DNA of 64,000 nt. It comes from UBA1240 sp045599185. GTDB taxonomy: Bacteria; Spirochaetota; Spirochaetia; Treponematales; Treponemataceae. Below, piece after piece: positions 23,878 to 32,508 of this stretch (the first letter of the stretch is position 1; each line of letters opens with the position of its first letter). Under the pieces are notes generated by a model, which saw nothing but the letters and a program-made list of their open reading frames with translations, was not told the DNA's origin and searched no databases. The position numbers and the translations under genes were made by a program. The DNA is taken from positions 124,001 through 188,000 of the forward strand of contig JAZRVO010000012.1 of NCBI GenBank assembly GCA_045599185.1. The letters run 5' to 3'.

Positions 23878-25752
23878 TTACAGCTTGAAGCGCTGAATTT
23901 GCTTGCCAAGGTTGTTTGCCGCTTCTGCGTTTTTGCCAACAACAGCAGTAACTTCGCCCAGTTTTTCCGTCATGTGAACGGTATCACTGTTCATGCTGTT
24001 CATGGCTTCCGTAATGTCACGCGTTACGCTGGCAAGTTTTTCCATTTCCAAGGAAACTTCACGGCTGCCGCGCATCATCTGTTCAGAACCGTCTTTAACA
24101 GAAACCGTAATCGTATTGATTGATTTCATTGCCTGAAGAACCTGACTGCTTCCTGCACTCTGTTCCTGCATTGCATTCATTACAACCTGTTCCTGCTGCT
24201 TAATTTTCTGCGTCAAATCAAAAATACGGCTGAACTGTTCCTGTACAGCCTGAGTACTTTCACTAATTTCGTTAATTGAATCACCCAAAAGTGCCAGACG
24301 TGTAGAAATATCGCGGCTCTGTTCGTTAGATTCTTCTGCCAGCTTACGGATTTCGTCTGCAACAACCGCAAAACCCTTACCGGCATCGCCTGCATGCGCC
24401 GCTTCAATTGCCGCGTTCATAGCCAGCATGTTGGTCTGTTCTGCAATGTGCTGAATGATTGCACTGGCTTCCTGCATGCCTTCAGATTCTTCGTGAATTT
24501 TTTCAGAAATGGTTGCTGCAAGTTCAACTTTCTGCTGACCGGTCTGGGCTTCTTCGTCAAGGGTTGCAACTGCTTCACCGTTGCGTTCAAGAATGCCCGT
24601 AACCGACTTGATGTTTGCAACCATCTGTTCAATTGCACTTGAAGCCTGTGTAACGCTTGTTGCCTGAGATTCAACGTGACCGTTAAGGTTGCCAAGATTT
24701 TTAACAATGTTGTTAACCGTTGACTGGGCTTCTTCAACACCGGCAGACTGGTTAAGCATTTCCGTTTTTACGTGTTCAATCGAACTGGTAACTTTATTAA
24801 CGCGGTCTGACATTTCGTTTGTATTGTTTTCCAGCGTTTTTGCAACTTCGTTGGAAACTTCGCCGCTTTTCTGAATGCCGCCAATCAAAGTTTTGGTAGT
24901 GTCAGAAAAATCGTTCATTGCGTTTGCCAGAAGGCCGAATGCATCACGGCTGCGCACTTTAAGGCGTTCACCCGTGTAATCGCCCTTGCCAATTGCTTCA
25001 GACATTTCCGTAAGGTCGTTCAAACGGTGAGTAATACCGTTTGTCATAACCATAAGGTCAAAAACACCAATGGCAATACCGGCAATTGCAAAAGGCACGC
25101 CGGGCGCAAGAATGCGCTGAACAATTGTAACGCCAGCCGGAATTGTTATGAAAAGTCCCATGAAGTCCAGCATTGAGCCTGTAAGGGCAAAGCCTGAAAC
25201 AATGGCAGTACGCACGTTCAGCGTCATTCCGCAGAATTCGGGACGGAGCGGAACAAAGGAAATATATTCTTCAAGTACCTGAAGGTAGCAGATGTAGAAA
25301 AACAGGGAAAAAAGAAACATGCTCCCTAAAGTGTTGCAATATATAGAAATAGTAGTTGCATCAGAAAGGGTTAAGCCGTTTGCCCTAGCCATCAGCCCGG
25401 GGAAAAAGATATTAAGAATTATAATGATGCCGATTGAAAAAGTTGTGTAATTTTTATATGCCCGGTTAGAAAGCTTCAAAGTATCTTCAGAACCTTCGTA
25501 GCCGCAAATTTGCCCCATAAAGAAAATGAAGAACCATACAGGCAGTGCCACGGAAATAAGAATGTACACAAGCGAAATCGGCCTGGTATAGAACTTAAAA
25601 ACCGCTGCCGGCGAACCAAGGTAATTGCAGATTAAAACCTGAATGATTCCGGCAATTGCCGGTGCAACAAAAGTTAAAAAATTCAAGAAAAAAATAAGAA
25701 CCGGCGGTTTTTTAACACCCGGTGCACAGCGAACAAAACGATCAATAATCAT
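23878..25752 (-). CDS. Methyl-accepting chemotaxis protein with multi-helix membrane N-terminus
   Basis: The 624-residue receptor has five to six hydrophobic helices in its first 240 residues (for example FFLNFLTFVAPAIAGIIQVLI, FSIGIIIILNIFFPGLM) instead of a periplasmic sensor. A HAMP-like segment (about 240-300) and the cytoplasmic coiled-coil follow, whose hairpin tip is NMLAMNAAIEAAHAGDAGKG followed by FAVVADEIRKLAEES (about residues 440-475). That tip contacts CheA and CheW. It may sense a membrane-derived or intracellular signal, as no exposed ligand domain exists. The start at 25752 has TAGGGA as ribosome site. A sigma-28-like promoter lies 108 bases upstream. Confidence 0.92.
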   Translation of the reverse strand: MIIDRFVRCAPGVKKPPVLIFFLNFLTFVAPAIAGIIQVLICNYLGSPAAVFKFYTRPISLVYILISVALPVWFFIFFMGQICGYEGSEDTLKLSNRAYKNYTTFSIGIIIILNIFFPGLMARANGLTLSDATTISIYCNTLGSMFLFSLFFYICYLQVLEEYISFVPLRPEFCGMTLNVRTAIVSGFALTGSMLDFMGLFITIPAGVTIVQRILAPGVPFAIAGIAIGVFDLMVMTNGITHRLNDLTEMSEAIGKGDYTGERLKVRSRDAFGLLANAMNDFSDTTKTLIGGIQKSGEVSNEVAKTLENNTNEMSDRVNKVTSSIEHVKTEMLNQSAGVEEAQSTVNNIVKNLGNLNGHVESQATSVTQASSAIEQMVANIKSVTGILERNGEAVATLDEEAQTGQQKVELAATISEKIHEESEGMQEASAIIQHIAEQTNMLAMNAAIEAAHAGDAGKGFAVVADEIRKLAEESNEQSRDISTRLALLGDSINEISESTQAVQEQFSRIFDLTQKIKQQEQVVMNAMQEQSAGSSQVLQAMKSINTITVSVKDGSEQMMRGSREVSLEMEKLASVTRDITEAMNSMNSDTVHMTEKLGEVTAVVGKNAEAANNLGKQIQRFKL

Positions 25753-25859
25753 AATTCCCTACCCAAAATTATTCTTAACCGCAAAAGCAGTCAAAAAAAC
25801 TTATGTTTTTACTTTTATGCAATCGATACGATTTTTTACTTTCTTCTATTATAATTGTA

Positions 25860-25886
25860 AAATCGGCTTTTTTGAATAGATGTTTA
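25860..25886 (-). promoter_or_regulatory. Sigma-28 (FliA) type promoter of chemoreceptor gene
   Basis: Minus strand TAAA (25883-25886), 15-base spacer, GCCGATTT (25860-25867). This matches the motility sigma factor consensus TAAA-N15-GCCGATAA at all but two positions, and it precedes a chemotaxis gene. Confidence 0.6.
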
Positions 25887-25949
25887 TATTTATTTTGCGT
25901 TTAAACGGCTATTTTATAAAATTAAACTTAAAAATCTGCAAAAACAAAT

Positions 25950-26010
25950 TAAATGTCCGTTACTGAAAATAAAAATATATTATTTCTTCAGCAACGAACA
26001 TTTATTAAAC
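25950..26010 (-). terminator. Terminator of ettA
   Basis: After the ettA stop a long AT-rich stem (AAATGTTCGTTGCTGAA paired with TTCAGTAACGGACATTT) is followed by a T-rich stretch on the minus strand. Confidence 0.6.
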
Positions 26011-26012
26011 CG

Positions 26013-27770
26013 TTATCGAGTCATCTTACGGTAAATTGTTTTGTGCGGCCGGTCTGCATCAGCACCAAGTTCCTTGCGGCGCCATTCTGCATAGTCAGAC
26101 CAGTTGCCTTCAAACCAGTGCACCTGACTGTTGTTTTCAAATGCAAGAATATGCGTACAAATGCGGTCCAGAAACCAGCGGTCGTGGCTTACGCACAAAA
26201 CGCAGCCTGCAAAATCTTCAATTGCGTCTTCAAGGGCGCGGATTGTGGTTACGTCCAAATCGTTTGTAGGTTCGTCAAGAAGAAGAACGTTGCCGGCCTG
26301 TTTAAGCATCATGCCAAGATTAAGGCGGTTGCGTCCACCACCGGAAAGCACGCCGACTTTTTTATTCTGGTCAGGGCCGGCAAAATTGAACCATGAACAG
26401 TAGGCACGGCTGTTTACTTCGCGTACTGCACCGTTCAGCGGTCTGCCCTTTTCGTCAACGGCACCAAGCTTGATAATGTCTAAACCATCGCTGAGCTGTT
26501 CCCACACGGTTTTATTGTCATCCAAAAGCCCGCGCATCTGGTCTACGTAAACAAGTTTTACGGTTTCGCCAACGCGGATTTTTCCGCCGTCCGGTTTTTC
26601 GCCGCCGGCACGTCCATCCAGCCGTTCAACTGTCTGCCCGGCAGCATCTGCAATAAGGCGGAACAATGTGGTTTTACCAGCACCGTTCGGTCCTACAATG
26701 CCTACAACTGCACCGGCCGGTACGGTAAAGGAAAGATTGTCAAAAAGCAGACGGTCTTCGTAACCCTTGGTTAAATTTTCAGCTTCAATTACAAGGCCGC
26801 CCAGACGCGGGCCTGCCGGTATGGTAATCTTGCTGTCCTTAATCTGTCCCTTGCCCGACTGTGAAAGCAGCTGTTCGTATTTTGTAATGTGTTCCTTGTG
26901 CTTTGCCTGACGGCCTTTAACGCCCATGTGAATCCATTCCAATTCCTTCTTAAGGGCTTTCTGGCGTTCACTTTCGCTTTTTTCTTCCATTTGCAGGCGT
27001 TTTTCCTTCTGTTCAAGCCAGCCGGAATAATTGCCCTTGTACGGAATGCCTTCGCCACGGTCAAGTTCCAGAATCCAGCCTGCAACATTGTCCAGAAAGT
27101 AGCGGTCGTGGGTAACAGCAATGATCGTACCTTCGTACTGCTGAAGGTGGCGTTCAAGCCAAGCAACGGTTTCTGCATCAAGGTGGTTGGTAGGTTCGTC
27201 CAAAAGCAGAATGTCCGGTTTCTGCAAAAGCAGGCGGCACAAAGCCACGCGGCGGCGTTCACCACCCGAAAGCACGTCTACAATCTGTTCTCCCGGCGGA
27301 CAGCGCAGTGCGTCCATTGCAAGTTCAAGCTGGCTGTCCAAATCCCATGCATTAACCGCATCAAGTTTTTCCTGAATTTCTGCCTGACGGGCACAAAGCT
27401 TGTCAAAGTCAACATCCGGGTCGCCGAAGGCTTCGTTAATTTTGTCAAATTCTTCAAGAAGGGCTACAGTTTCGGCGGCACCTTCCTTTACGATTTCCAT
27501 TACGGTCTTGCCTTTTTCCAGTTCCGGTTCCTGTGGCAAATAGCCAACCTTGTAACCCGGCAAAATTGAAACTTCACCGGTAAAATCCTTGTCCAGCCCG
27601 GCAAAAATCTTCATAAGAGAAGACTTACCTGAACCGTTTTCGCCTATTACGCCGATTTTTGCGCCGTAATAGTACGAAATGCTAATATCTTTTAAAACCG
27701 TTTTTGTGCCATAAGCCCGTGACACGCGGTCCATTGTGTAAATAATTTTCTTGTCGTCAAATGTAGCCAT
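26013..27770 (-). CDS. ettA: ABC-F protein EttA, energy-dependent translational throttle
   Basis: EttA binds the ribosomal E site and gates the first peptide bond according to ATP/ADP level. The 585 residues hold two ABC cassettes: Walker A GENGSGKSS and GPNGAGKTT, signatures LSGGERRRVAL and LSGGGRNRLNL, and Walker B ILLLDEPTNHLD and VLLLDEPTNDLD. The linker between them has the P-site tRNA motif region with IHMGVKGRQAKHKEH, close to EttA's own linker. No membrane helices are present, which rules out a transporter. The length is slightly above the usual 555. There is no ribosome site; TGC-TAAACT ends seven bases before the ATG at 27770. Confidence 0.94.
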   Translation of the reverse strand: MATFDDKKIIYTMDRVSRAYGTKTVLKDISISYYYGAKIGVIGENGSGKSSLMKIFAGLDKDFTGEVSILPGYKVGYLPQEPELEKGKTVMEIVKEGAAETVALLEEFDKINEAFGDPDVDFDKLCARQAEIQEKLDAVNAWDLDSQLELAMDALRCPPGEQIVDVLSGGERRRVALCRLLLQKPDILLLDEPTNHLDAETVAWLERHLQQYEGTIIAVTHDRYFLDNVAGWILELDRGEGIPYKGNYSGWLEQKEKRLQMEEKSESERQKALKKELEWIHMGVKGRQAKHKEHITKYEQLLSQSGKGQIKDSKITIPAGPRLGGLVIEAENLTKGYEDRLLFDNLSFTVPAGAVVGIVGPNGAGKTTLFRLIADAAGQTVERLDGRAGGEKPDGGKIRVGETVKLVYVDQMRGLLDDNKTVWEQLSDGLDIIKLGAVDEKGRPLNGAVREVNSRAYCSWFNFAGPDQNKKVGVLSGGGRNRLNLGMMLKQAGNVLLLDEPTNDLDVTTIRALEDAIEDFAGCVLCVSHDRWFLDRICTHILAFENNSQVHWFEGNWSDYAEWRRKELGADADRPHKTIYRKMTR

Positions 27771-27777
27771 GCTGAAA

Positions 27778-27786
27778 AGTTTAGCA
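27778..27786 (-). promoter_or_regulatory. Extended -10 promoter of ettA, leaderless type
   Basis: Minus strand TGC plus TAAACT (27778-27783), then seven bases to the ATG. No clear -35 box. The same TAAACT sits at the same distance from the ATG at 48451. The hexamer lies in a small palindrome, AAAAGTTT-GCT-AAACTTTT. Confidence 0.5.
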
Positions 27787-28007
27787 AACTTTTCAATTAA
27801 ATAAAAGCAATCAGCCGCAATTAGCAGTTAAATATGCAAAATATATGGAAGCTTTCCGTTAATTTTTTTAATTTCTGCAAAAAAAATTGCGTGCATCTTG
27901 CAGCGCAAAAATTAAAGCAAAAAGCGAAAACATAGTAAAACTTTGGGATTTTTTGAACCGCAGCAAGGTTTTTATGCGTTTACCTAGCCGGTTGGGGCGC
28001 TGTAGCC

Positions 28008-28037
28008 TTGACAAAATCGTCATAAAATAACATTTAT
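28008..28037 (+). promoter_or_regulatory. Probable promoter of the gene at 28042
   Basis: A consensus TTGACA (28008-28013) is followed, 17-18 bases later, by a poor -10 (CATTTAT). The 27771-28007 gap between the divergent genes is AT-rich with nothing else recognised. Confidence 0.4.
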
Positions 28038-28041
28038 AGAT

Positions 28042-28620
28042 ATGCACTTTTCTGACTCAGCTGCCGAAAGCAGCATTTCTCAATTTATATCTGAAGACAA
28101 CTTAAAAGCCATGCCGGCACTGGTAGAAGCAACCAGCAAAGAAGCCCTGTTTGCCGCGGCTGATAAAATAGCAGACCTTTTTGGCGGAAGAAAAGCTTTT
28201 GAAGAGCTTGCCGCACAGGAATCGGAAACACGCGCCGTAAAAGAAACAAAGCTGATTTCCAGTTTCCACAACAATTTAAACCTTCTGGTTCAAAAAACCT
28301 GGGTTGAAAAATCTGACGAAACACTGAAAGATCAGGCACTTTTCCGCTTAAGCAAATTCTGCGAAGCCTGTTCAAACAAGGAATACGAAACCTGCTATAA
28401 GGATTTTTTACCGCTTTTGCAGGACGTTGTTTACCTGATGTTCGGCATTCAGACCAGAAAGCAGGAATTTCTGGAATATGCGCTACGCATTGACCCGGGT
28501 TTCGGTACTTTCTGGTGGTACATTTCAAACCTGCCGGAAGAACCTTCTGCAAAAATTGCAGATGCCGAAAAAGAACGTATTTTCATTCTTCTGGGCATGT
28601 ACTTTCTGGCAAATTACTAA
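28042..28620 (+). CDS. Conserved-looking hypothetical protein, 192 residues
   Basis: I do not recognise this protein. It begins MHFSDSAAESSISQFISEDN and has no signal peptide or membrane helix. It is mostly helical, with aromatic C-terminal part (PGFGTFWWYISNLPEE) that looks like the end of a helical-repeat or TPR-type domain. A consensus -35 (TTGACA, 28008-28013) lies upstream, with only a weak -10 and no ribosome site. Codon use looks like that of neighbouring genes, so it is likely real. It lies between divergent ettA and the proline operon and ends before a terminator-like hairpin at 28739. Confidence 0.7.
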   Translation: MHFSDSAAESSISQFISEDNLKAMPALVEATSKEALFAAADKIADLFGGRKAFEELAAQESETRAVKETKLISSFHNNLNLLVQKTWVEKSDETLKDQALFRLSKFCEACSNKEYETCYKDFLPLLQDVVYLMFGIQTRKQEFLEYALRIDPGFGTFWWYISNLPEEPSAKIADAEKERIFILLGMYFLANY

Positions 28621-28712
28621 GGCGCGCTTAATTTTCAGTTTTAAGCCGGCTTTTGTTAGTTTTTTCTAAAAATACAGCTGCACAACGCAATTTGCTTTAA
28701 GTTTGCCCAGTT

Positions 28713-28769
28713 GGTTTGAAAGATTTTTACTTTCAGTCAAACCGGAGTTTTTAGAAAAATTCCGGTTTT
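28713..28769 (+). terminator. Overlapping hairpins between the unknown gene and proA
   Basis: Stem GGTTTGA/TCAAACC (28713-28743) and a terminator-like stem AAACCGGA/TCCGGTTT followed by TTG (28739-28769) share the bases AAACC and cannot form together. It may be the end of the 28042 transcript, or an attenuator ahead of proA, which starts 88 bases downstream. Confidence 0.5.
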
Positions 28770-28856
28770 GTTTATTTTAAATAAGGCCTGAAAAAAATTG
28801 AAAATGCTTTTTTTCAGGTTTTCCACACATTTTTTCATTATAAAAAGGAAAGCAAA

Positions 28857-30116
28857 ATGAACTTAGATTCTGTCTGCGACAGCCTGCGCAAAGCCAGCCG
28901 AATTCTTGAAGGCCTTTCGGCACAGCAAAAAAACGAATGCCTTAATGCAGTTGCCGCTGCACTTGATAAAAACCGCAGCTCAATTATTGCCGCCAACAAA
29001 ACTGACGTAGATGCTGCCCGTAAAAACGGCGTTTCCGAATCGATAATTGACCGCCTTACTTTGAATGATTCAAGAATTGACGGAATTATAGAAGGACTTC
29101 GCAGCGTAATTGCACAGACAGACCCGATTGGCGAAGAACTGGGAGGCTGGAAAACGCCAAACGGCCTGACAATACGGCAGGTGCGCGTACCGATGGGCGT
29201 TGTGGCAATTATTTACGAAAACCGCCCTAATGTTACCGTAGACGCTTTCTGCCTTGCATACAAAAGCGGCAATTCAATTCTTCTTCGCGGTTCGTCTTCT
29301 TCATATAATTCAAACCTTGAAATTGTACGCGTTATAAAAGAAGCCCTTACGGTCTGTGAAAAAACCGCTGCCTGCGGCGTGCCCGAAGCAATTGAACTTG
29401 TAGAAGTGAAGGAGCACGACCACAGCGACGTTGACCAGATTTTGAACGCGGTTGGAAAAATTGATGTTTGCCTTCCTCGCGGCGGCAAAAAACTCATTCA
29501 GAACGTTGTAATGAATGCCCGCGTGCCTGTAATTGAAACCGGCAGCGGCGTATGCCACCTTTTTATAGACGAATCGGCAAATATGGAAATGGCCTGCACC
29601 GTAGCAGAAAATGCCAAAATTCAGCGCCCAAGCGTTTGCAATGCAATCGAATGCATCGTGGTTCACAGCGCCGTGGCTGCCAGATTCCTTCCGATGATGG
29701 AAGAAAAATTTGCAGGCCGGGTAAAGCTTCATGCTGACGAAAGGGCAATTAAATACCTTAAAAAGGCAGCACCGGCCACGGAAGAAGATTACGGCAACGA
29801 ATATCTGGATTACGAATGCTGCGTAAAAACCGTTGATTCTGTGGAAGAAGCAATTGCTTACATCAATTCGCACAATACAAAACACAGCGAAAGCATCATT
29901 ACCGAAAGCCGGGCAAATGCAAGGCTTTTTCAGGCCAACATTGATGCAAGCTGCGTTTATGTAAACGCTTCTACCCGTTTTACCGACGGCGGCGAATTTG
30001 GCTTTGGTGCAGAACTTGGAATAAGCACCCAGAAACTGCACGTACGCGGCCCTATGGGAATTAAGGCGTTAACGACAACAAAATATTTAATCGATGGTGA
30101 AGGGCAGGTTCGCTGA
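28857..30116 (+). CDS. proA: Glutamate-5-semialdehyde dehydrogenase (gamma-glutamyl phosphate reductase)
   Basis: ProA reduces gamma-glutamyl phosphate with NADPH in the second step of proline synthesis. The 419-residue length is typical. Family motifs are VRVPMGVVAIIYENRPNVT, LPRGGKKLI, ETGSGVCHLF and the catalytic Cys in QRPSVCNAIE, with the terminal RGPMGIKALTT. The start has an AAGGAAA ribosome site. proB begins one base after its stop and proC lies 106 bases beyond that, so the complete glutamate-to-proline pathway is in one cluster, in the order A-B-C rather than the more common B-A. Confidence 0.97.
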   Translation: MNLDSVCDSLRKASRILEGLSAQQKNECLNAVAAALDKNRSSIIAANKTDVDAARKNGVSESIIDRLTLNDSRIDGIIEGLRSVIAQTDPIGEELGGWKTPNGLTIRQVRVPMGVVAIIYENRPNVTVDAFCLAYKSGNSILLRGSSSSYNSNLEIVRVIKEALTVCEKTAACGVPEAIELVEVKEHDHSDVDQILNAVGKIDVCLPRGGKKLIQNVVMNARVPVIETGSGVCHLFIDESANMEMACTVAENAKIQRPSVCNAIECIVVHSAVAARFLPMMEEKFAGRVKLHADERAIKYLKKAAPATEEDYGNEYLDYECCVKTVDSVEEAIAYINSHNTKHSESIITESRANARLFQANIDASCVYVNASTRFTDGGEFGFGAELGISTQKLHVRGPMGIKALTTTKYLIDGEGQVR

Positions 30117-30117
30117 A

Positions 30118-30915
30118 ATGAACAAAATACAGGATGCAGTTAAAAATTCAAGAAAAATTGTAATTAAAATCGGTTCAAATACGCTGGCAAAGGCAGACGG
30201 AACCCAGAATACGGAATTTATGACCAGTTTTGCTTCACAGTGTGCAGAACTTATTAAAATGGGCAAGCAGATTGCCGTAGTTTCTTCTGGCGCACAGGTT
30301 GCAGGCGTTTCTACCGTAAACGGCTGGGCACGCAAAAAAGACGTGCACTACCGTCAGGCACTGTGTTCCATCGGGCAGGTTGAACTTATGCACCAGTGGC
30401 GCACCGCCTTTGATGCAGAAGGTCTGCACATCGGCCAGCTGCTTTTAACCAAGGACGACTTTGAAAACGAGCACCGCAGCCTTAACATCCGCAACACGCT
30501 TTTTACCCTTGTAGACGAAGGCGTTGTACCGATTATCAACGAAAACGACAGCGTAAGTTTTGACGAAATAAAAATCGGCGACAACGACAACCTTTCAGCC
30601 CTTACTGCAATTTTGTGGAGTGCCGACCTTCTGATTCTGTTCAGCGACGTTGACGGCATTTACACCGACAACCCTAAAACCAACAAGGACGCAAAACTTG
30701 TTGAAAGCGTAGAATCAATTCCCGAACTCCGCAAAACCGTTACCATTGGCGGCACGAACGCTTTTGGAACAGGCGGAATGGAAACCAAAATTCAGGCGGC
30801 AGAAAAAGTAACCGAATACGGCATTCAGATGCTTCTGGCAAACGGAGGAAAGGAAAAATCGCTTTCGTGCCTGATTACGGACGACGCGAAAGGTACTTTG
30901 TTTGAAGTAAAATAG
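30118..30915 (+). CDS. proB: Glutamate 5-kinase, short form without PUA domain
   Basis: ProB phosphorylates glutamate to gamma-glutamyl phosphate, the first and usually feedback-controlled step. The 265 residues are one amino-acid-kinase domain: KIVIKIGSNTLA, VVSSGAQVAG, IINENDSVS, GDNDNLSALTA, LLILFSDVDGIYTDNP and GTGGMETKIQAAEKV. The C-terminal PUA domain of E. coli ProB (about 100 residues) is absent, as in other short forms. The start at 30118 has GGGCAGG upstream and follows the proA stop by one base; an in-frame ATG at 30094 lies inside proA and is less likely. Confidence 0.95.
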   Translation: MNKIQDAVKNSRKIVIKIGSNTLAKADGTQNTEFMTSFASQCAELIKMGKQIAVVSSGAQVAGVSTVNGWARKKDVHYRQALCSIGQVELMHQWRTAFDAEGLHIGQLLLTKDDFENEHRSLNIRNTLFTLVDEGVVPIINENDSVSFDEIKIGDNDNLSALTAILWSADLLILFSDVDGIYTDNPKTNKDAKLVESVESIPELRKTVTIGGTNAFGTGGMETKIQAAEKVTEYGIQMLLANGGKEKSLSCLITDDAKGTLFEVK

Positions 30916-31021
30916 TTTTGCAGCCCCAAACGCAGAACGCGAAGAAAAAAACTTTGGTTGGTTTTTTCCTGAAAAATTCAGTAAATTAAATTTAAGCATT
31001 AAGAACAAAAGGAATACAGAA

Positions 31022-31834
31022 ATGGAAAAGAAAGTTGGCTGCATTGGCAGCGGCGTAATGGGCGGTGCTTTGATGGCCGCTGTATGCAAAATTGAAAATG
31101 CAGAAGTTCACGTTAGCGACGTTGATTTTGCAAAGGCAGAAAAATTTGCAGAAGAAAACGGTGCAAAAGCAGAAAAAACAAACCGCGATATTTTAAATAA
31201 TTGCAATTTCGTCTTTCTGGCAGTAAAACCGGCATACCTGCCTTCAGTTTTAGGCGAAATTAAGGCCGTTTTAAGCGAAGAAGAATTAAACAGAAAAGTA
31301 TTCATTTCCATGGCTGCCGGCGTAAAAATTGAAACAATTGCAGAAAAACTTGGCAAATCGGCAAAAATCATCCGCATCATGCCAAACATTCCGGCACTTG
31401 TAAGCGAAGCAATGATTGCACTTTCTCCAAACGAAAACGTTGCCGGCGACGAAATTACCGCCGTTCAGGACTTGCTGAGCAAGGCAGGTTCGGTACAGGT
31501 TGTGCCCGAACACCTGATGGACGGAATTACGGCTGTAAGCGGCAGCGGACCTGCATACGGTTTTCTGTTTGTAGAAGCCCTTGCCGATGCGGCAGTTAGC
31601 TTTGGAATGACACGCAAGCAGGCACTTATTTTTGCAGCCCAAACATTAAAAGGTGCTGCCACCATGGTTCTTGAAACCGGCAAGCATCCGGCCGTGCTTA
31701 AAGATGAAGTATGTTCACCTGCCGGCACAACCATTGAAGGCGTGCGCGCACTGGAAGACAAAGGTTTCCGCTCGGCAGTAATTGCCGCCGCAACCGCCGC
31801 ATACCAGAAATCCTGCGAATTAGGCAAAAACTGA
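31022..31834 (+). CDS. proC: Pyrroline-5-carboxylate reductase
   Basis: ProC reduces pyrroline-5-carboxylate to proline, the last step. The 270 residues start with the Rossmann motif GCIGSGVMGGAL, followed by VFLAVKP, RIMPNIPALVSEAM, and the family signature SGSGPAYGFLFVEALADAAV with a terminal SPAGTTIEGVRALE. The length is normal. AAAGGA lies upstream of the ATG. It is probably read with proA and proB across a 106-base gap, and a good terminator follows. Confidence 0.97.
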   Translation: MEKKVGCIGSGVMGGALMAAVCKIENAEVHVSDVDFAKAEKFAEENGAKAEKTNRDILNNCNFVFLAVKPAYLPSVLGEIKAVLSEEELNRKVFISMAAGVKIETIAEKLGKSAKIIRIMPNIPALVSEAMIALSPNENVAGDEITAVQDLLSKAGSVQVVPEHLMDGITAVSGSGPAYGFLFVEALADAAVSFGMTRKQALIFAAQTLKGAATMVLETGKHPAVLKDEVCSPAGTTIEGVRALEDKGFRSAVIAAATAAYQKSCELGKN

Positions 31835-31860
31835 CATTCAGTTTTGAACTTTAGAAAGGG

Positions 31861-31928
31861 CAGGGCAGTTTTAAAAGCTTTTTTAAGCATAAACCGCTTA
31901 AAAACTTTTAAATTTGCCCTGTTTTTTT
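31861..31928 (+). terminator. Terminator of proABC cluster
   Basis: CAGGGCA, followed by a TTTTAAAAG arm, pairs with CTTTTAAA and TGCCCTG, then seven T. Confidence 0.8.
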
Positions 31929-32011
31929 ATTTTAAATCCGCCATTTGGAAAAAAACCAATAAATCACAGCCGCCGAAGAATGCCAAGTTCCGTATGAGTC
32001 ATAAAAGAAAA

Positions 32012-32228
32012 GTCATTTCATACTTGTTTCGGAATCCGCAGCTTTTGCTGTTTGTATTGTCACTAACTATTGCTTTTTCAGCGAGTTCTGCATGACTTGC
32101 TTTTGCTGCTTGCTTTGTTTCTTACTGTTGCTTGGTATACGCAAAAGCCCATAGTTTTGCTGTGCAAAACTACGTCAATTTTTCTGTAAGTTGGCTGGTG
32201 CTTGTCATTCCGAACTTGTTTCGGAATC
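32012..32228. repeat. Two copies of a 25-base palindromic repeat
   Basis: Copies at 32012-32036 and 32204-32228 share GTCATT......ACTTGTTTCGGAATC (about 21/25 identical). The second is a perfect hairpin, ATTCCGAA-CTTGT-TTCGGAAT. The type (TCATTCCG...CGGAATC) is like small dispersed palindromic elements found in many bacterial genomes. Confidence 0.7.
32041..32174 (-). repeat. Intergenic repeat family, inverted copies R0 (partial) and R1
   Basis: R1 (32100-32174, minus) reads AGTTTT-N7-AAAACT followed by TTxTGCxTA, CAAxAG and AGCAxAAG, matching R2 and R3 on the plus strand. R0 (32041-32083, minus) keeps only the second half (GAAAAAGCAATA...AG...GA). Confidence 0.6.
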
Positions 32229-32295
32229 AATAGCAGTTTCTGAGAACGGCCGCGCTTTGCACCAAAAACAGCAATTATCAGTTCCAAAACAAGCT

Positions 32296-32470
32296 CGCAG
32301 TTTTGCCTGCAAAACCGTACCGCGTACACAGAAAAAGCAATAATAAGAGAACATTAAATAGTACGCGCCTGCACAAATAATTCCTGAAAACAGACGCAGT
32401 TTTACTACGTAAAACTGTGCCTTGTGCATAGAGGAAACAATAGGTAGAGAAAAATCAAATAGCACAAGAG
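32296..32470 (+). repeat. Intergenic repeat family, direct copies R2 and R3
   Basis: R2 (32296-32367) and R3 (32395-32470) start 99 bases apart with CGCAGTTTT-N6/7-AAAACxGT, then GAxAAAGCAATA/GAGGAAACAATA, AGAGAA and AAATAG. Together with R0 and R1 they fill the 31930-32470 gap; no gene is seen in it. R3 ends two bases before the DUF4954 promoter. Confidence 0.6.
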
Positions 32471-32472
32471 GT

Positions 32473-32501
32473 TTGCAAAATTCAAAAAAAATCACTATGC
32501 T
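32473..32501 (+). promoter_or_regulatory. Promoter of DUF4954 gene, leaderless type
   Basis: TTGCAA (32473-32478), 17 bases, TATGCT (32496-32501), then seven bases to ATG 32509. Confidence 0.6.
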
Positions 32502-32508
32502 TATTGCC

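Noticed and set aside
26889..27569. 226-codon plus-strand frame opposite ettA
   Set aside because: Phe/Lys-rich antisense reading of a well-conserved gene, no family motifs or ribosome site.
28008..28042. Leaderless start for the unknown gene at 28042
   Set aside because: The -35 is consensus but no acceptable -10 lies at the required 6-7 base distance, so I left it out of the leaderless set.
29310..30041. 243-codon minus-strand frame opposite proA
   Set aside because: Antisense of proA with no recognisable motif; proA motifs are complete on the plus strand.
32041..32470. CRISPR array
   Set aside because: The repeat units are diverged, in both orientations and without uniform spacers, and no cas genes are present.
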